From the NCBI RefSeq assembly GCF_037076555.1, contig NZ_AP029023.1, positions 868,001 through 932,000 on the forward strand: DNA of 64,000 nt, written 5' to 3'. The stretch comes from Methylophilus sp. DW102 (lineage in GTDB: Bacteria > Pseudomonadota > Gammaproteobacteria > Burkholderiales > Methylophilaceae). The notes under the pieces were generated by a model. It saw only the letters and a program-made list of their open reading frames with translations. It was not told where the DNA came from and searched no databases. How positions within the stretch are numbered: the stretch's first letter is position 1; each line of letters starts with the position of its first letter. Below are positions 26,172 to 37,171 of the stretch, piece by piece. Made by a program: the position numbers and the translations under genes.

Positions 26172-28361
26172 ATGCAACTAGATGAATCCCTGCAGATTTA
26201 CATCATTGAAAGCCGTGATTTGCTACAGCAGATGGAAGAAGCGCTGCTGACGCTGGAACAGAATCCCGGAGACGAAGAAAAGATTAATGCCATCTTCCGT
26301 GCGGCCCACACCATTAAAGGCTCGGCCGGCTTGTTTGGCTTGGACTTTATCATCAGCTTCACCCATGTGGCTGAAAGCGTGCTGGATAAAGTGCGGAATG
26401 GTGAAATTGAAGTCACTGAAGAGATCGTGGCCCTCTTTCTTGAAGTGGGCGACTTTATCAGCAAGCTGATTGATCATGTGGCCGAAGGCACTACCCCAAA
26501 TGCCGAAACCCTGGTGGTCAATGACAGTTTGATTCACCGGCTCAATGTTTACCTGGAAGCCAAGCAGACGGCCAAAGCCGTGGCTGAGTTGCCAGTTGCG
26601 ACTGTCACCGCCGCCGAGCCAGGCGCGCTAGAAAGTATGGACACCGCAGAAACCGGTTGCTGGCATCTCTCCTTGCGCTTCGGCCCGGATACCTTCCGCA
26701 GTGGCATGGATCCGTTCAGCTTCTTGCGTTACATGAATACCATGGGCCGCATTGTGCACATGGTCACCCTCACACAAGCCCTGCCTGCACTCGAAGAGAT
26801 GGATGCCGAGAGCTGCTTTCTGGGTTTTGAAATCAGTTACGAAAGCCAGGCCAGCAAAGTCGAGATCGAAGGTATTTTTGATTTTGTACGTGATGATTGC
26901 GAGATTCATATCCTGCCGCCGCATGGGCAGATTCAGCACTATATCGACTTGATCGACCGCCTCTCCAATGAAGACATGAAACTGGGTGAGATTTTACTCA
27001 AGTGCGGCACACTGACGCCCAATGAGCTGGAGGCCGCGCTGGCCAAACAGGCCAACCCTGCAACTGGCGACAAGCAGCCCATCGGCCAGACACTGGTCAA
27101 TGAGCAACTGGTGCAACCCGCGGTGGTCAATGCGGCGCTGGAAAAACAGCGTCAGGTCAAAGAAACCAAAAATGCCGAATCCAACTATATCCGCATTGAT
27201 GCCAACAAGCTGGATGAGCTGATCAATCTGGTGGGCGAACTGATTATTGCAGGGGCTGGCGCCACACTGATTTCCAATAAGATCGGTGATAGTGCCATGA
27301 ATGAAGCCACTTCCAATATTTCTACGCTGGTGGAGCAAGTACGCGACTCAGCGCTGGCCTTGCGTATGGTGCAAATCGGCGCCACCTTTAGCCGTTTTAA
27401 CCGTGTGGTACGTGATGTCAGCAAAGAGCTGGGTAAAGATATCCGCCTGGAGATCAGTGGCGAAGAAACCGAACTCGATAAAACCGTGGTGGAGAAAATC
27501 AGTGATCCACTCACGCATCTGGTACGCAACTCCATGGACCACGGCATTGAATCAGCCGAGGTGCGGGTTGCCAAAGGCAAACCCGCTTATGGCACGCTCA
27601 AACTCAATGCTTTCCACGACTCCGGCAGCATCGTGATTGAAGTCAGTGATGATGGCGCAGGCCTTAACCGCGACAAGATTCTGGCCAAAGCCATAGACAA
27701 AGGCTTGGTCAGCCCTGAGCAGTCACTCAGTGACAAAGACATTTATAACCTGATTTTTGAAGCAGGCTTTTCTACCGCAGACGCCGTCAGCAACCTGTCT
27801 GGCCGCGGGGTGGGCATGGATGTGGTCAAACGTAATATTCAGGCCCTGCGCGGCACCATTGATATCCAGTCACGGCCTGGCTTGGGATGCACCATGAGCA
27901 TCCGCCTGCCACTGACGCTCGCCATTATTGATGGCTTTCTCGTGGGCGTGGCCGACTCTTCTTATGTGGTCCCACTCGATATGGTGGTGGAATGTATTGA
28001 GCTTTCTACAGCGGATTATGAATCCTCTGTCAATGATCAAAGAAACTTTATTAACCTGCGCGGCGAGGTGTTGCCTTACCTCAAACTCAGGGATGAGTTC
28101 GAAAGTAAAGGTGAGCCTCCTGCACGGCAAAACATCGTTGTGATGCAGTATGCAAACCAAAAAATAGGATTAGTGGTGGATAAGTTGATTGGTGAATTCC
28201 AGACCGTGATTAAACCCCTGGGCAAGGTGTTTGAGAACGTCAAAGGCATTGGTGGCTTCACCATTCTTGGCTCAGGTAGCGTGGCACTGGTATTGGATGT
28301 GCCGCGCATGATGCAGTTAGCGAATGCTGAACAATACAGAGAGTCAGAAATAGCGCTTTGA
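26172..28361 (+). CDS. cheA: Chemotaxis histidine kinase CheA
   Basis: CheA, 729 residues, phosphorylates CheY and CheB in response to receptors. Domains in order: Hpt with His46 (RAAHTIKGSAG); a central ~140-residue regulator-docking region; a short linker; the dimerisation helix (INLVGELIIAGAGATL); the ATPase with N-box LVRNSMDHGIES, G1 DDGAGLNRDKI, F-box GFSTADAVSNLSG and G2 GRGVGMDVVKRN; and the C-terminal CheW-like domain. All catalytic motifs are intact. AAGGAGG precedes the ATG. Confidence 0.96.
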   Translation: MQLDESLQIYIIESRDLLQQMEEALLTLEQNPGDEEKINAIFRAAHTIKGSAGLFGLDFIISFTHVAESVLDKVRNGEIEVTEEIVALFLEVGDFISKLIDHVAEGTTPNAETLVVNDSLIHRLNVYLEAKQTAKAVAELPVATVTAAEPGALESMDTAETGCWHLSLRFGPDTFRSGMDPFSFLRYMNTMGRIVHMVTLTQALPALEEMDAESCFLGFEISYESQASKVEIEGIFDFVRDDCEIHILPPHGQIQHYIDLIDRLSNEDMKLGEILLKCGTLTPNELEAALAKQANPATGDKQPIGQTLVNEQLVQPAVVNAALEKQRQVKETKNAESNYIRIDANKLDELINLVGELIIAGAGATLISNKIGDSAMNEATSNISTLVEQVRDSALALRMVQIGATFSRFNRVVRDVSKELGKDIRLEISGEETELDKTVVEKISDPLTHLVRNSMDHGIESAEVRVAKGKPAYGTLKLNAFHDSGSIVIEVSDDGAGLNRDKILAKAIDKGLVSPEQSLSDKDIYNLIFEAGFSTADAVSNLSGRGVGMDVVKRNIQALRGTIDIQSRPGLGCTMSIRLPLTLAIIDGFLVGVADSSYVVPLDMVVECIELSTADYESSVNDQRNFINLRGEVLPYLKLRDEFESKGEPPARQNIVVMQYANQKIGLVVDKLIGEFQTVIKPLGKVFENVKGIGGFTILGSGSVALVLDVPRMMQLANAEQYRESEIAL

Positions 28362-28405
28362 TTTTGTAACAGGTTATATGTGGAAATGTCTCTAAGGGGT
28401 CAAAA

Positions 28406-30046
28406 ATGAAATTTACGGTCGCAAAAAAAATGATTTTATTGATTACGGTTGCTGTGATCGGTATGGTTGGGTTGGCATGGATGGGTAACGTGCAAATGCG
28501 CGAAAGTTTTGATAGTGCAAACTACAGTAATATCAACTCTATTCCAAGCCTGATTGCCCTAGATGAGATACGCAAGCACTCTCTGCGCTTGCGCATTAAC
28601 CTCAATAAACACGTATTGAATAGTGACCCCAAGGAAATGGCGGCTGCAGAAGAAAAGTTGAGTGAGCACCATAAGAAACTTGTAGAAAATATTGATAAGT
28701 ATGTTGAGCACTATGTTTCAAACGACAAAGATAAAGAGCTGATTTTGGCATTGAAGGCAGCTTCTGAAGAAATGCTCGCTGTTTATCCTCAAGTGCTGGA
28801 GCTTTCTCGAAACAACAAACAAGAGCAAGCACGCGACCTTGTCAATAAGTATCAAGCAGTTTTCGAACGCGTTGCCGAGGCGACAAATCGAGACTTTGAT
28901 TTTAATGTTGAAATGGCGAAGCGGGCCGCAGAGCGTGCAAATATAACAATTGCCGACGCACAACGTAACTCCATGATCGTGTCCACTGTCATCATTGCGA
29001 TTGCAACCTTCTTGGGCTGGTTCATTACATCCGGATTGCTTAAGCAGTTAGGTGGTGAGCCAGATACTGTAGCTAATATTGCAGGAAAAATTGCAAATGG
29101 CGACTTGACGATTTCCGTGCAAACCAAAGTCGGCGATGAAACTAGTGTAATGGCCGCAATGAAAACCATGGTTGAAAAACTGGTTTCGGTTGTTAGTGAG
29201 GTAAGAGGCTCTGCCGACAATATTGCCAGTGCTTCCGAGCAAGTGAGTGCGACTGCGCAAAATATCAGCCAGGCGACCAATGAACAAGCCGCTTCAGTCG
29301 AAGAAACCTCTGCCTCAGTTGAGCAGATGAGTGCTTCCATCAACCAAAACGCTGAAAACTCTAAAGTGACCGATGGCATCGCTGGCAAAGCATCTAAAGA
29401 TGCCAACGAAGGCGGGGCTGCGGTAAAAGACACCGTGATTGCGATGAAGAGCATCGCTGACAAGATCAGCATTATTGATGACATTGCCTACCAGACTAAC
29501 CTGCTGGCTTTGAATGCGGCGATTGAAGCCGCGCGTGCTGGTGAGCATGGCAAAGGCTTTGCGGTGGTAGCAGCCGAAGTGCGCAAGCTGGCTGAACGTA
29601 GCCAGGTGGCCGCGCAAGAGATTGGTGAAGTGGCTAAGAATTCCGTGGGTCTGGCTGAGCGTGCCGGTGACTTACTGGATGAGATCGTGCCTAGCATCAA
29701 CAAAACCAGTGATCTGGTACAAGAGATTTATGCGGCTAGTGAAGAGCAAAGCAGTGGTGCACTACAGATTACCGCGGCCATGAACCAACTGAGTCAGGTC
29801 ACACAGCAAAATGCCAGCTCTAGTGAAGAGTTGGCAGCGACGGCTGAAGAGATGAGTGGTCAGGCAGAGCAACTACAACAATTAATTTCGTTCTTCAAAG
29901 TGGGCACAGACGATTCCTCTGGAGTCTCTGCGGCAAGAGGCGCAATCAAAAAAGTTACAAAATCAGTGGTTTCAAAGTTGAACTCAAGCACTGCGAATCA
30001 TGATTTTGCAACGTCGGTTGACGAGGCACAGTTCGTAAAATTCTAA
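28406..30046 (+). CDS. Membrane chemoreceptor with four-helix-bundle sensor
   Basis: A 546-residue methyl-accepting chemotaxis protein. TM1 (~9-27) and TM2 (~190-210) flank a ~160-residue helical periplasmic sensor (4HB-type). One HAMP domain follows ([23 protein letters not shown]), then the methylation helices and the signalling tip with [20 protein letters not shown]. The C-terminus DEAQFVKF ends in an x-F-x-x-F pentapeptide, the pattern used to tether CheR/CheB. Its cytoplasmic part is almost the same as that of the receptor at 30730-32511. Confidence 0.94.
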   Translation: MKFTVAKKMILLITVAVIGMVGLAWMGNVQMRESFDSANYSNINSIPSLIALDEIRKHSLRLRINLNKHVLNSDPKEMAAAEEKLSEHHKKLVENIDKYVEHYVSNDKDKELILALKAASEEMLAVYPQVLELSRNNKQEQARDLVNKYQAVFERVAEATNRDFDFNVEMAKRAAERANITIADAQRNSMIVSTVIIAIATFLGWFITSGLLKQLGGEPDTVANIAGKIANGDLTISVQTKVGDETSVMAAMKTMVEKLVSVVSEVRGSADNIASASEQVSATAQNISQATNEQAASVEETSASVEQMSASINQNAENSKVTDGIAGKASKDANEGGAAVKDTVIAMKSIADKISIIDDIAYQTNLLALNAAIEAARAGEHGKGFAVVAAEVRKLAERSQVAAQEIGEVAKNSVGLAERAGDLLDEIVPSINKTSDLVQEIYAASEEQSSGALQITAAMNQLSQVTQQNASSSEELAATAEEMSGQAEQLQQLISFFKVGTDDSSGVSAARGAIKKVTKSVVSKLNSSTANHDFATSVDEAQFVKF

Positions 30047-30118
30047 CCCTTGTACCAGCGCGACCATGTCAAACGGGGCTTCTGAGACTTCACAAGGAAT
30101 CAAACGAAAGGGAACATC

Positions 30119-30661
30119 ATGAGTGAATTGATTGTGGCGGAGCCACCAAAAATTCAGCAACATGAATCATTAAACACCGTTCAGCAGTATCTGACCTTTG
30201 TACTTGGGCGAGAAATATTTGCCCTCAATATCCTCAATATCAAAGAAATTATCGAGTATGGGCAACTGACTGAAGTACCTAAGATGCCTGCTTTTATACG
30301 TGGTGTGATTAATCTACGCGGTGCAGTGGTGCCAGTGATTGATATGGCTGCCAGATTTGGTAAGCCTAGTGCCGACATCACACGTAAAACCTGCATCGTG
30401 ATTATAGAAGTTGCGCATGCAGAGGCGACGCAAGTGGTTGGTGTCATGGTCGATGCTGTCAATGAAGTGGTGGATATTGAGGCGGGCAATATTGAGCCTG
30501 CGCCAAGCTTTGGTGCCAATATCCGCGCAGACTTTATTGAAGGTATGGGCAAGATTGATGGCAAGTTTGTGATTATTTTGAATGTGAACAGTGTGTTGTC
30601 GGTAGATGAAATTGCCACATTGGCGGGTAGTAATGTCAGCGAGTCTCACCGTGCATTATAA
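30119..30661 (+). CDS. cheW: CheW coupling protein, copy 1
   Basis: A 180-residue CheW that links receptors to CheA. Typical segments are YLTFVLGREIFALNILNIKEI, MPAFIRGVINLRGAVVPVIDM and VGVMVDAVNEVVDIEAG. The N-terminal ~20 residues vary from copy 2 at 32814-33359, while the core is nearly identical, showing a recent duplication. It stands between two receptor genes that are likewise duplicated. Confidence 0.95.
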   Translation: MSELIVAEPPKIQQHESLNTVQQYLTFVLGREIFALNILNIKEIIEYGQLTEVPKMPAFIRGVINLRGAVVPVIDMAARFGKPSADITRKTCIVIIEVAHAEATQVVGVMVDAVNEVVDIEAGNIEPAPSFGANIRADFIEGMGKIDGKFVIILNVNSVLSVDEIATLAGSNVSESHRAL

Positions 30662-30729
30662 AAAGCTTTATTAACGAGAATTCTAAAAGTGCATTTGGAT
30701 TCTGAATCCATAAATATGAAGGATATAAC

Positions 30730-32511
30730 ATGAAACTGACTGTTGCAAAAAAAATGCTGTTATTGATATTTACAGCCATTGTTGGTTTGGTTGGTCTTGC
30801 TGTGATGGGTAGCATCCAGATGAACAAGATCTTTGATACTACAAACTACACCAATATCAAGTCTGTCCCCGGATTGATTGATCTGGACCAGGCCAGGAAG
30901 CATGTGTTGCGCTTGCGTATCCAGTTAAACCGTTATGTGCTGAATGTCGATCCTCGTATTGAGGATGAGGCACTGACCAAGATTGATGAGCATAACAGGG
31001 GCTTGAATGATGCAATCGACCATTATCTGGCGAATTATGTTGCGGATGACAAAGATAAAGAGATTGCCATGCGCATGAAGCAAGGCGCCAAAGAATATGA
31101 GGCTGCTTATCAACCTCTGTTTGCAGTGGTGCAAGCCAATAAACGCGAGCAGGCTCGAGATCTTATGAATGTGATTGCACCAATTGCAGAGAAAGTGAGT
31201 GGTGCAGTGAATGAAGGCTTCGACTACAACGTTGAGCTGGCTAAAAAAGCGGCTGATGAGGCACAAGCCACTAAATCGCATGCGAATACGATAGCGATGA
31301 CCGTTGCCGGGATTGTGGTGGCGATTGCTGCTGCGCTAGGTTGGTTTATTACTCAAGGTTTACTGAAACAATTGGGTGGCGAACCTGATTATGCGGCATC
31401 AGTGGTGAAAACAGTCGCTTCCGGCGACTACACGGTTCAGGTTGAAACCAAACCCGGCGACACCAGCAGCTTATTGTACTCCATGAAGCAAATGGTCGAA
31501 CAATTGCTGGCTCAAATCGGTGGTGAGCCCGCCTATGCTGCAGGTATTGTGAAACGCGTGGCCGAAGGTGATTTGACAGTTAAAACCGATATCCGTCCTG
31601 GAGATAGCAGCAGCATCCTGTTTGCAATTGACGGCATGGTCAACCGCCTGACAGGCATTATTTCTGAAGTGCGTGGCTCTGCCGATAACATTGCTAGTGC
31701 CTCCGAGCAAGTGAGCGCTACCGCACAAAGCATCAGCCAGGCGACCAATGAACAAGCCGCTTCAGTAGAAGAGACCTCTGCTTCCGTTGAGCAAATGAGT
31801 GCTTCGATTAACCAGAACGCCGAAAACTCTAAAGTAACTGACGGCATTGCCGGTAAAGCCGCGAAAGATGCTAACGAGGGTGGCGCTGCGGTGAAAGATA
31901 CCGTGATTGCGATGAAGAGTATTGCCGACAAGATCAGCATTATTGATGATATTGCCTACCAGACCAACCTGCTGGCTTTGAACGCAGCGATTGAAGCGGC
32001 ACGTGCCGGTGAGCATGGTAAAGGGTTTGCCGTGGTTGCTGCAGAAGTACGCAAACTGGCAGAACGTAGCCAGGTGGCCGCGCAAGAGATTGGTGAGGTG
32101 GCGAAAAACTCTGTGGGCTTAGCCGAACGTGCCGGTGATTTGCTGGATGAGATCGTGCCTAGTATTAACAAAACCAGTGATCTGGTACAAGAGATTTATG
32201 CCGCGAGTGAAGAGCAAAGCAGTGGAGCCTTGCAGATTACGGCTGCGATGAATCAACTGAGCCAGGTGACCCAGCAAAACGCCAGCTCCAGTGAAGAACT
32301 GGCAGCGACCGCTGAAGAGATGAGTGGTCAGGCCGAGCAATTACAGCAGTTGATTGCTTACTTTAAGGTTGGCTCAGAAGACGGTGGCTTTTCATCAGCA
32401 GTTAAAAAGAGCGTTAAAAAAGTGACCAAGCCATCCAGTAGCAAATCAGTGCTGCATGCAGCAAGTGCTACGTCGGCCGATATTGATGAGTCACAGTTTG
32501 TGAAGTTTTAA
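30730..32511 (+). CDS. Membrane chemoreceptor with tandem HAMP domains
   Basis: A 593-residue chemoreceptor closely related to the one at 28406-30046. TM1 is at ~9-27 and TM2 at ~192-212 around a 4HB-type sensor that differs clearly from its neighbour. Two HAMP units follow, each with a GGEPxYAAxxVK motif (around residues 218 and 258), where the neighbour has one. The signalling domain is almost the same and the C-terminus DESQFVKF carries the same tether-like pentapeptide. Tandem duplication with divergence of the sensor only is the simplest history. Confidence 0.94.
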   Translation: MKLTVAKKMLLLIFTAIVGLVGLAVMGSIQMNKIFDTTNYTNIKSVPGLIDLDQARKHVLRLRIQLNRYVLNVDPRIEDEALTKIDEHNRGLNDAIDHYLANYVADDKDKEIAMRMKQGAKEYEAAYQPLFAVVQANKREQARDLMNVIAPIAEKVSGAVNEGFDYNVELAKKAADEAQATKSHANTIAMTVAGIVVAIAAALGWFITQGLLKQLGGEPDYAASVVKTVASGDYTVQVETKPGDTSSLLYSMKQMVEQLLAQIGGEPAYAAGIVKRVAEGDLTVKTDIRPGDSSSILFAIDGMVNRLTGIISEVRGSADNIASASEQVSATAQSISQATNEQAASVEETSASVEQMSASINQNAENSKVTDGIAGKAAKDANEGGAAVKDTVIAMKSIADKISIIDDIAYQTNLLALNAAIEAARAGEHGKGFAVVAAEVRKLAERSQVAAQEIGEVAKNSVGLAERAGDLLDEIVPSINKTSDLVQEIYAASEEQSSGALQITAAMNQLSQVTQQNASSSEELAATAEEMSGQAEQLQQLIAYFKVGSEDGGFSSAVKKSVKKVTKPSSSKSVLHAASATSADIDESQFVKF

Positions 32512-32651
32512 CTTGAGTGGGATGCGTGTGACCTATGCTGGGAATCATAGATCACCAGGGCCAGTCGGCCAGAAGTTTGTCAAATCACATGTGATCAATT
32601 TTTGGGGGAAAGCATTATGTCTATCTTGAACTACAGGGCAGTAAGCCTACG

Positions 32652-32744
32652 GTGAGCAAATCTTTCAATAGCCCAGTGATACAAACGCCTAAAACCGGCA
32701 CCTTTGGTGGCGGTATTGATGAGGAGCAGTTCGTGAGGTTTTAA
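32652..32744 (+). pseudogene. 3' remnant of a third chemoreceptor gene
   Basis: Thirty codons ending in DEEQFVRF and TAA reproduce the C-terminal tail of the two upstream receptors ([16 protein letters not shown]) with a Lys/Thr/Gly-rich linker before it. No start codon, membrane segment or signalling domain is attached. It sits between the second receptor and the second cheW, where a receptor copy would be expected if the MCP-cheW unit had been duplicated more than once. Confidence 0.7.
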
Positions 32745-32813
32745 GTCTTCACGGCGACGTACAGCGTCGCGTGATTGTGATGCGCTTGAAACCAACAACG
32801 AGAGGATAGAAAA

Positions 32814-33359
32814 ATGAGTGAATTGGCAATTGCAAGAGGTGAGCAGCATCAGTTAAACGGTTTTTCTGATGCCATGCAGCAGTATTTGACGTTTGTCCTC
32901 GGACGAGAGGTGTTTGCGATCAATATCCTGAATGTGAAGGAAATTATCGAGTATGGGCAGTTGACTGAAGTGCCCAAAATGCCGGAGTTTATACGAGGTG
33001 TGATTAACTTGCGCGGGGCCGTAGTGCCTGTGATTGACATGGCGGCACGTTTCGACAAGCCGACGGCGGAGATCACACGTAAAACCTGTATTGTGATCAT
33101 TGAGGTTGCACATGCGACGGGAACGCAAGTGGTTGGCATGATGGTGGATGCCGTCAATGAAGTGGTGGATATCGAGGCGGGCAATATTGAGCCAGCGCCA
33201 AGTTTTGGTGCCAATATCCGCACAGATTTTATTGAAGGCATGGGCAAGATAGAGGGTAAGTTCATTATTTTACTCAACGTTAACAAGGTACTTTCTGTCG
33301 ATGAAGTGTCTAGCCTGGCAACTGGCTCGACCTTGGCCAGTGAGTCCGCAGCGAGTTAA
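32814..33359 (+). CDS. cheW: CheW coupling protein, copy 2
   Basis: A 181-residue CheW nearly identical in its core to copy 1 (YLTFVLGREVFAINILNVKEI, MPEFIRGVINLRGAVVPVID, PAPSFGANIRTDFIEGMGKI). GAGAGGA precedes the ATG. It follows the receptor remnant and is 18 bases from cheR, closing a duplicated MCP-cheW array. The two copies may favour different receptors, but nothing in the sequence decides this. Confidence 0.95.
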   Translation: MSELAIARGEQHQLNGFSDAMQQYLTFVLGREVFAINILNVKEIIEYGQLTEVPKMPEFIRGVINLRGAVVPVIDMAARFDKPTAEITRKTCIVIIEVAHATGTQVVGMMVDAVNEVVDIEAGNIEPAPSFGANIRTDFIEGMGKIEGKFIILLNVNKVLSVDEVSSLATGSTLASESAAS

Positions 33360-33377
33360 GTAGTGAAGGGGTAGCAC

Positions 33378-34193
33378 ATGGATCAGATTGAATCATTGAC
33401 AGTAAAAGAATTTGGCTTGTTTAAAAGCTTTATTTACGCACAAGCCGGCATTGCCCTGTCAGACGTTAAAAAACCGTTGGTCAGTGGCAGGCTTAGCAAA
33501 CGCTTGCATTTTCATCAACTCAATTCGTTTACGCAGTATTACAAATTGATCAATGATCCCGCCAATGCCAAAGAAAAGCAGATTGCGATTGATTTGCTCA
33601 CCACCAACGAAACGCATTTTTTCAGAGAGCCCAAACACTTTGACTTCTTTAAAGAAGTGATTCTGCCCAAGCGTAGCAAAGGCAAGCCTTTCCGGGTCTG
33701 GAGTGCGGCTTGCTCTTCTGGCGAAGAGCCCTATACGATTGCCATGTTGCTCGATGAACACTTGGGCAAAGAGCCCTGGGAAATCGTCGCCTCAGATTTA
33801 AGCACCAAGGTATTGCAGCAGGCGCAAAGCGGTTGTTACAACATGCAGCGTGCCTCTGAGATCCCCAGACCTTATCTGACCAAATATTGCCTGAAAGGTA
33901 CCGGCGATCACGATGGTGAGCTGCTGATTGTGAAAGAGCTCCGCCAACGCATCAAATTCTTGCAGGTCAATCTCACCAAGCCTTTTCCTGATCTGGGCCA
34001 GTTTGATGTGATTTTTTTGCGTAACGTGATGATTTACTTTGATGTCGAGACTAAGCGACAGATTACTGATCAAATGTTGCCTTTGCTCAAGAATGACGGT
34101 TACTTCATGATCAGCCATTCCGAGAGCTTGAATGGCGTCACTGAGAAATTTGTCTCTGAAGCGCCTTCTATTTATAAAAAAACTGCTAATTAG
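33378..34193 (+). CDS. cheR: Chemoreceptor methyltransferase
   Basis: CheR, 271 residues, methylates glutamates on receptors with S-adenosylmethionine. The N-terminal helical domain (FIYAQAGIALSDVKKPLVSGRLSKRL) precedes the methyltransferase core with TTNETHFFREPKHFDFF, the SAM loop RVWSAACSSGEEPYTIAML, IVASDLS and the FDVIFLRNVMIYFD motif. The length is normal. cheD starts six bases downstream. The x-F-x-x-F tails of the nearby receptors are plausible docking sites. Confidence 0.95.
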   Translation: MDQIESLTVKEFGLFKSFIYAQAGIALSDVKKPLVSGRLSKRLHFHQLNSFTQYYKLINDPANAKEKQIAIDLLTTNETHFFREPKHFDFFKEVILPKRSKGKPFRVWSAACSSGEEPYTIAMLLDEHLGKEPWEIVASDLSTKVLQQAQSGCYNMQRASEIPRPYLTKYCLKGTGDHDGELLIVKELRQRIKFLQVNLTKPFPDLGQFDVIFLRNVMIYFDVETKRQITDQMLPLLKNDGYFMISHSESLNGVTEKFVSEAPSIYKKTAN

Positions 34194-34198
34194 TTGTT

Positions 34199-34738
34199 AT
34201 GTTGATGCGTACCCAGCCTGCCTTGAGTTTTGGATTGTTGGATAAGAAGCCTGAAGAGGTTTTTGAGGTTTTTTTGCAGCCTGGCGAGTGGTATTGGGGC
34301 GATGCAGACACTAGAATTCGTACTATTCTGGGCTCCTGTGTGGCAGTCACGATCTGGCATCCGGCAAAACAGATGGGGGGCATGTGCCATATCCTGTTGC
34401 CGCAACGCCATGTTTCACATAAAGAAAAAAATGAAACTGCTGCTGGCAAGTCAGGCAAGTATGCAGATGAAGCGATTGCCTTGATGATGGAAGAAATGGC
34501 CAAGTGCAAGATTCGACCACAAGACTGCCAGGTGAAAGTCTTCGGCGGCAGCAATATGTTTCCGAAATTGCAGATCAATCAAAAAAACCATATTGGTGAC
34601 CGTAACCTGCATGCCGTTCTGATGCTTCTGGCAGAGTATGGTTTTCATGTGCATGCCAATCATTACGGTGGCGAGGACTCACGCTATATTATTTTTGATA
34701 TCTGGAGTGGGTTTGCTTGGGTGAAAAGCAAGGTTTAA
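34199..34738 (+). CDS. cheD: Chemoreceptor glutamine deamidase
   Basis: CheD, 179 residues, deamidates glutamines on receptors. The catalytic Cys47 ([12 protein letters not shown]) and His64 (GGMCHILLP) are present, as is the [11 protein letters not shown] segment. The ATG used gives an N-terminus slightly longer than usual. Expression is coupled to cheR and cheB, which lie 5 and 14 bases away. Confidence 0.94.
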   Translation: MLMRTQPALSFGLLDKKPEEVFEVFLQPGEWYWGDADTRIRTILGSCVAVTIWHPAKQMGGMCHILLPQRHVSHKEKNETAAGKSGKYADEAIALMMEEMAKCKIRPQDCQVKVFGGSNMFPKLQINQKNHIGDRNLHAVLMLLAEYGFHVHANHYGGEDSRYIIFDIWSGFAWVKSKV

Positions 34739-34752
34739 CGAGAATATTAATT

Positions 34753-35826
34753 ATGAAAAAAATCAGGGTCATGATTGTGGATGATTCAGCAGTGGTCAGA
34801 AAAGTCCTTGCTGAGAAAATTTCAAAATCTTCAGAGATTGAGGTCATCTCTGCAGCGGCAGATCCCATTTTTGCCATGGATAAAATGATGAAAGATTGGC
34901 CGGATGTGGTGATTCTGGATGTGGAGATGCCCAGAATGGACGGCATCACCTTTCTCAAGAAAATCATGTCGCAGCGCCCCACGCCGGTCATTATCTGTTC
35001 GACGCTGACCGAAAAGGGCGCCGAAACCACCATTCAGGCGCTGGCGGCCGGGGCGGTGAGCATCGTGACCAAGCCCAAGGCGGGCTTGAAAGATTTTTTA
35101 GAAGATGATGCCAATGACATTATCAATGTGATTAAAGTCGCGGCAAAAGCCAATCTGAAAAGAATCTCGCATGCTGAGCCTGTGGCCAAGGTCGCCCCTA
35201 AACTGACGGCGGATGCGGTACTTGCTGCGACGAATCGTGCCATGGCGCAAACCACGGAGGGGATAGTGGCAATTGGGACCTCAACAGGCGGTACGCAAGC
35301 ACTGGAGGCCGTGTTGACTTCGTTGCCACGTGTTTGTCCTGGCATGGTGATCGTGCAGCATATGCCCGAAAACTTTACTGCAGCATTTGCCAAAAGATTG
35401 AATGAACTGTGCGAGATTGAGGTCAAGGAAGCCGCCCATGGCGATCGCGTGATTGCCGGTCGCGCTTTGATTGCGCCTGGTGGTAAGCACATGCTGCTTA
35501 AACGCAGTGGTGCCCAATACCATGTTGACGTGATTGATGGCCCGCTCGTCAGTCGCCATCGCCCTTCGGTCAATGTGCTCTTCCGTTCGGTTGCCCAGCA
35601 GGCGGGTAAGAATGCTCTGGGCATCATTATGACGGGCATGGGGGATGATGGCGCCCAAGGTCTCAAAGAAATGCGAGAGGTGGGCGCAAAAACGCTTGGT
35701 CAAGATGAAAGAAGTTGCGTTGTATACGGAATGCCTAAAGAAGCAAACAAGCTGGGAGCCGTTGAACGGGAGGTTTCTCTGGCAAAAATTCCACAAGAGA
35801 TCGTAATGTATGGTAGTGGGCGATAA
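34753..35826 (+). CDS. cheB: Chemoreceptor methylesterase/response regulator
   Basis: CheB, 357 residues, removes methyl groups from receptors when phosphorylated by CheA. The receiver has Asp56 ([13 protein letters not shown]). The esterase has the catalytic set Ser in [11 protein letters not shown], His in [16 protein letters not shown] and Asp in [14 protein letters not shown] 34753 is preferred to an upstream start overlapping cheD, because the receiver begins directly after it. It overlaps the next gene by 17 bases. Confidence 0.95.
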   Translation: MKKIRVMIVDDSAVVRKVLAEKISKSSEIEVISAAADPIFAMDKMMKDWPDVVILDVEMPRMDGITFLKKIMSQRPTPVIICSTLTEKGAETTIQALAAGAVSIVTKPKAGLKDFLEDDANDIINVIKVAAKANLKRISHAEPVAKVAPKLTADAVLAATNRAMAQTTEGIVAIGTSTGGTQALEAVLTSLPRVCPGMVIVQHMPENFTAAFAKRLNELCEIEVKEAAHGDRVIAGRALIAPGGKHMLLKRSGAQYHVDVIDGPLVSRHRPSVNVLFRSVAQQAGKNALGIIMTGMGDDGAQGLKEMREVGAKTLGQDERSCVVYGMPKEANKLGAVEREVSLAKIPQEIVMYGSGR

Positions 35827-37120
35827 GGTGAAAGCGCTGATTGTAGATTCTTCCAAGTCAACAAGAAAAATATTGTCATCTTTGTTGAAGAAATACGAGA
35901 TTGAGGTTGAAGAGGCTGCAAGTCCCTTACAGGCAATCGAGTTATTAGACGGGCAGCATGTTGATTTGCTTTTGTTTTCTTACCATCATAAATCCATGAA
36001 TGGGATTGAATTTTTTAAAGCATTGCCTCCCAAAACACGTAGCAGCTGCGTGAGTTTGTTGGTCGCATCAAATGCCATTCACCAAATTGCGCATGAATCT
36101 ATTGAGGTGGGAATTACAGCCTGCTTTAGTAAATTAAATATCTCCTCTTTAGATACATTCATTCAGAACTTTGCACAGGCTAAGCGCAATAAACTCCAAG
36201 GTCGGGTGTTGCTCATTGAAGATAGTCCGTCTCTTTCTCAAGTCTATGGCGAGCGATTAGCAAGCATCGGGCTTGATTGCGAATTTTGTGTCGATGCTGA
36301 AGGCGCGATTCAGCGCATCAGCGACAACAATTACGATTTGGTGATTACAGACTTCAGCTTAGCCGGGATAGGCGATGGATTCTCCGTGATTAGCGCAATA
36401 AGAAATTCTCATGATGCGGCCAAGTCACGTATTCCGATATTGGCTATTTCAGGCTTAAATAGTCCTGCACGGCGAACACAATTGCTACTCAATGGTGCAA
36501 ATGACTTTTACTCAAAAGACTCGTCTTTGGAGGAGTTTGAAATCAGGGTCAAGCATTTGCTGGAGAGCTATCAACTATTGCTCACATATGAGATGCAATA
36601 TCAAACCATGCAATCACTGGCAACGCATGATGCATTGACCAAGTTATATAACAGACATTATTTGCGTGATGTACAGCAGCAAGTCATTTCTGAAGCCTAT
36701 ATGTCTTCCAAACCATTGGCGCTAATCGTGGCAGATGTTGATTTTTTTAAACAGATCAACGATACCTATGGCCATAAGATTGGCGATGAGGTATTAGCTG
36801 CGGCCGGTGCTTTATTTGCAAATTTCTTTGCGAGTGAACTGTGCTTTCGTATTGGTGGGGAAGAGTTTTTAGTGATTTTGAAAAATACAACAACGTTAGC
36901 GGCCAGTCAGTATGCACAAGGCTTTTGCGACTACTTTGCGAATCAACATTTATCCGGTTTGAATGTCACGATCAGTGCTGGTGTTGCCTCGTATGAGTAT
37001 GGAGACGATTTTGAACATCTCTTTGCGCGTGCGGATGATGCGTTAAGCAAAGCTAAACTTTCAGGTCGAAATCAGGTGGTACTTGATCAGTCCTTGAATA
37101 TGTTGTCGCTGATGGCCTGA
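35810..37120 (+). CDS. Two-receiver diguanylate cyclase
   Basis: A 436-residue response regulator. Receiver 1 (~6-115) lacks the phosphoacceptor ([13 protein letters not shown], Ser for Asp), so it cannot be phosphorylated normally. Receiver 2 (~128-250) keeps the acidic pair (LLIEDS) and Asp in [13 protein letters not shown]. The GGDEF domain (~270-430) has [11 protein letters not shown] and active GGEEF; there is no RxxD inhibitory site five residues before it. It overlaps cheB by 17 bases, so c-di-GMP synthesis is probably tied to CheA signalling. Confidence 0.9.
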   Translation: MVVGDKVKALIVDSSKSTRKILSSLLKKYEIEVEEAASPLQAIELLDGQHVDLLLFSYHHKSMNGIEFFKALPPKTRSSCVSLLVASNAIHQIAHESIEVGITACFSKLNISSLDTFIQNFAQAKRNKLQGRVLLIEDSPSLSQVYGERLASIGLDCEFCVDAEGAIQRISDNNYDLVITDFSLAGIGDGFSVISAIRNSHDAAKSRIPILAISGLNSPARRTQLLLNGANDFYSKDSSLEEFEIRVKHLLESYQLLLTYEMQYQTMQSLATHDALTKLYNRHYLRDVQQQVISEAYMSSKPLALIVADVDFFKQINDTYGHKIGDEVLAAAGALFANFFASELCFRIGGEEFLVILKNTTTLAASQYAQGFCDYFANQHLSGLNVTISAGVASYEYGDDFEHLFARADDALSKAKLSGRNQVVLDQSLNMLSLMA

Positions 37121-37171
37121 TGAGTGAGATCTGATCATCGCTTAATTTATAACTTATGATGGGGCGTTGCC

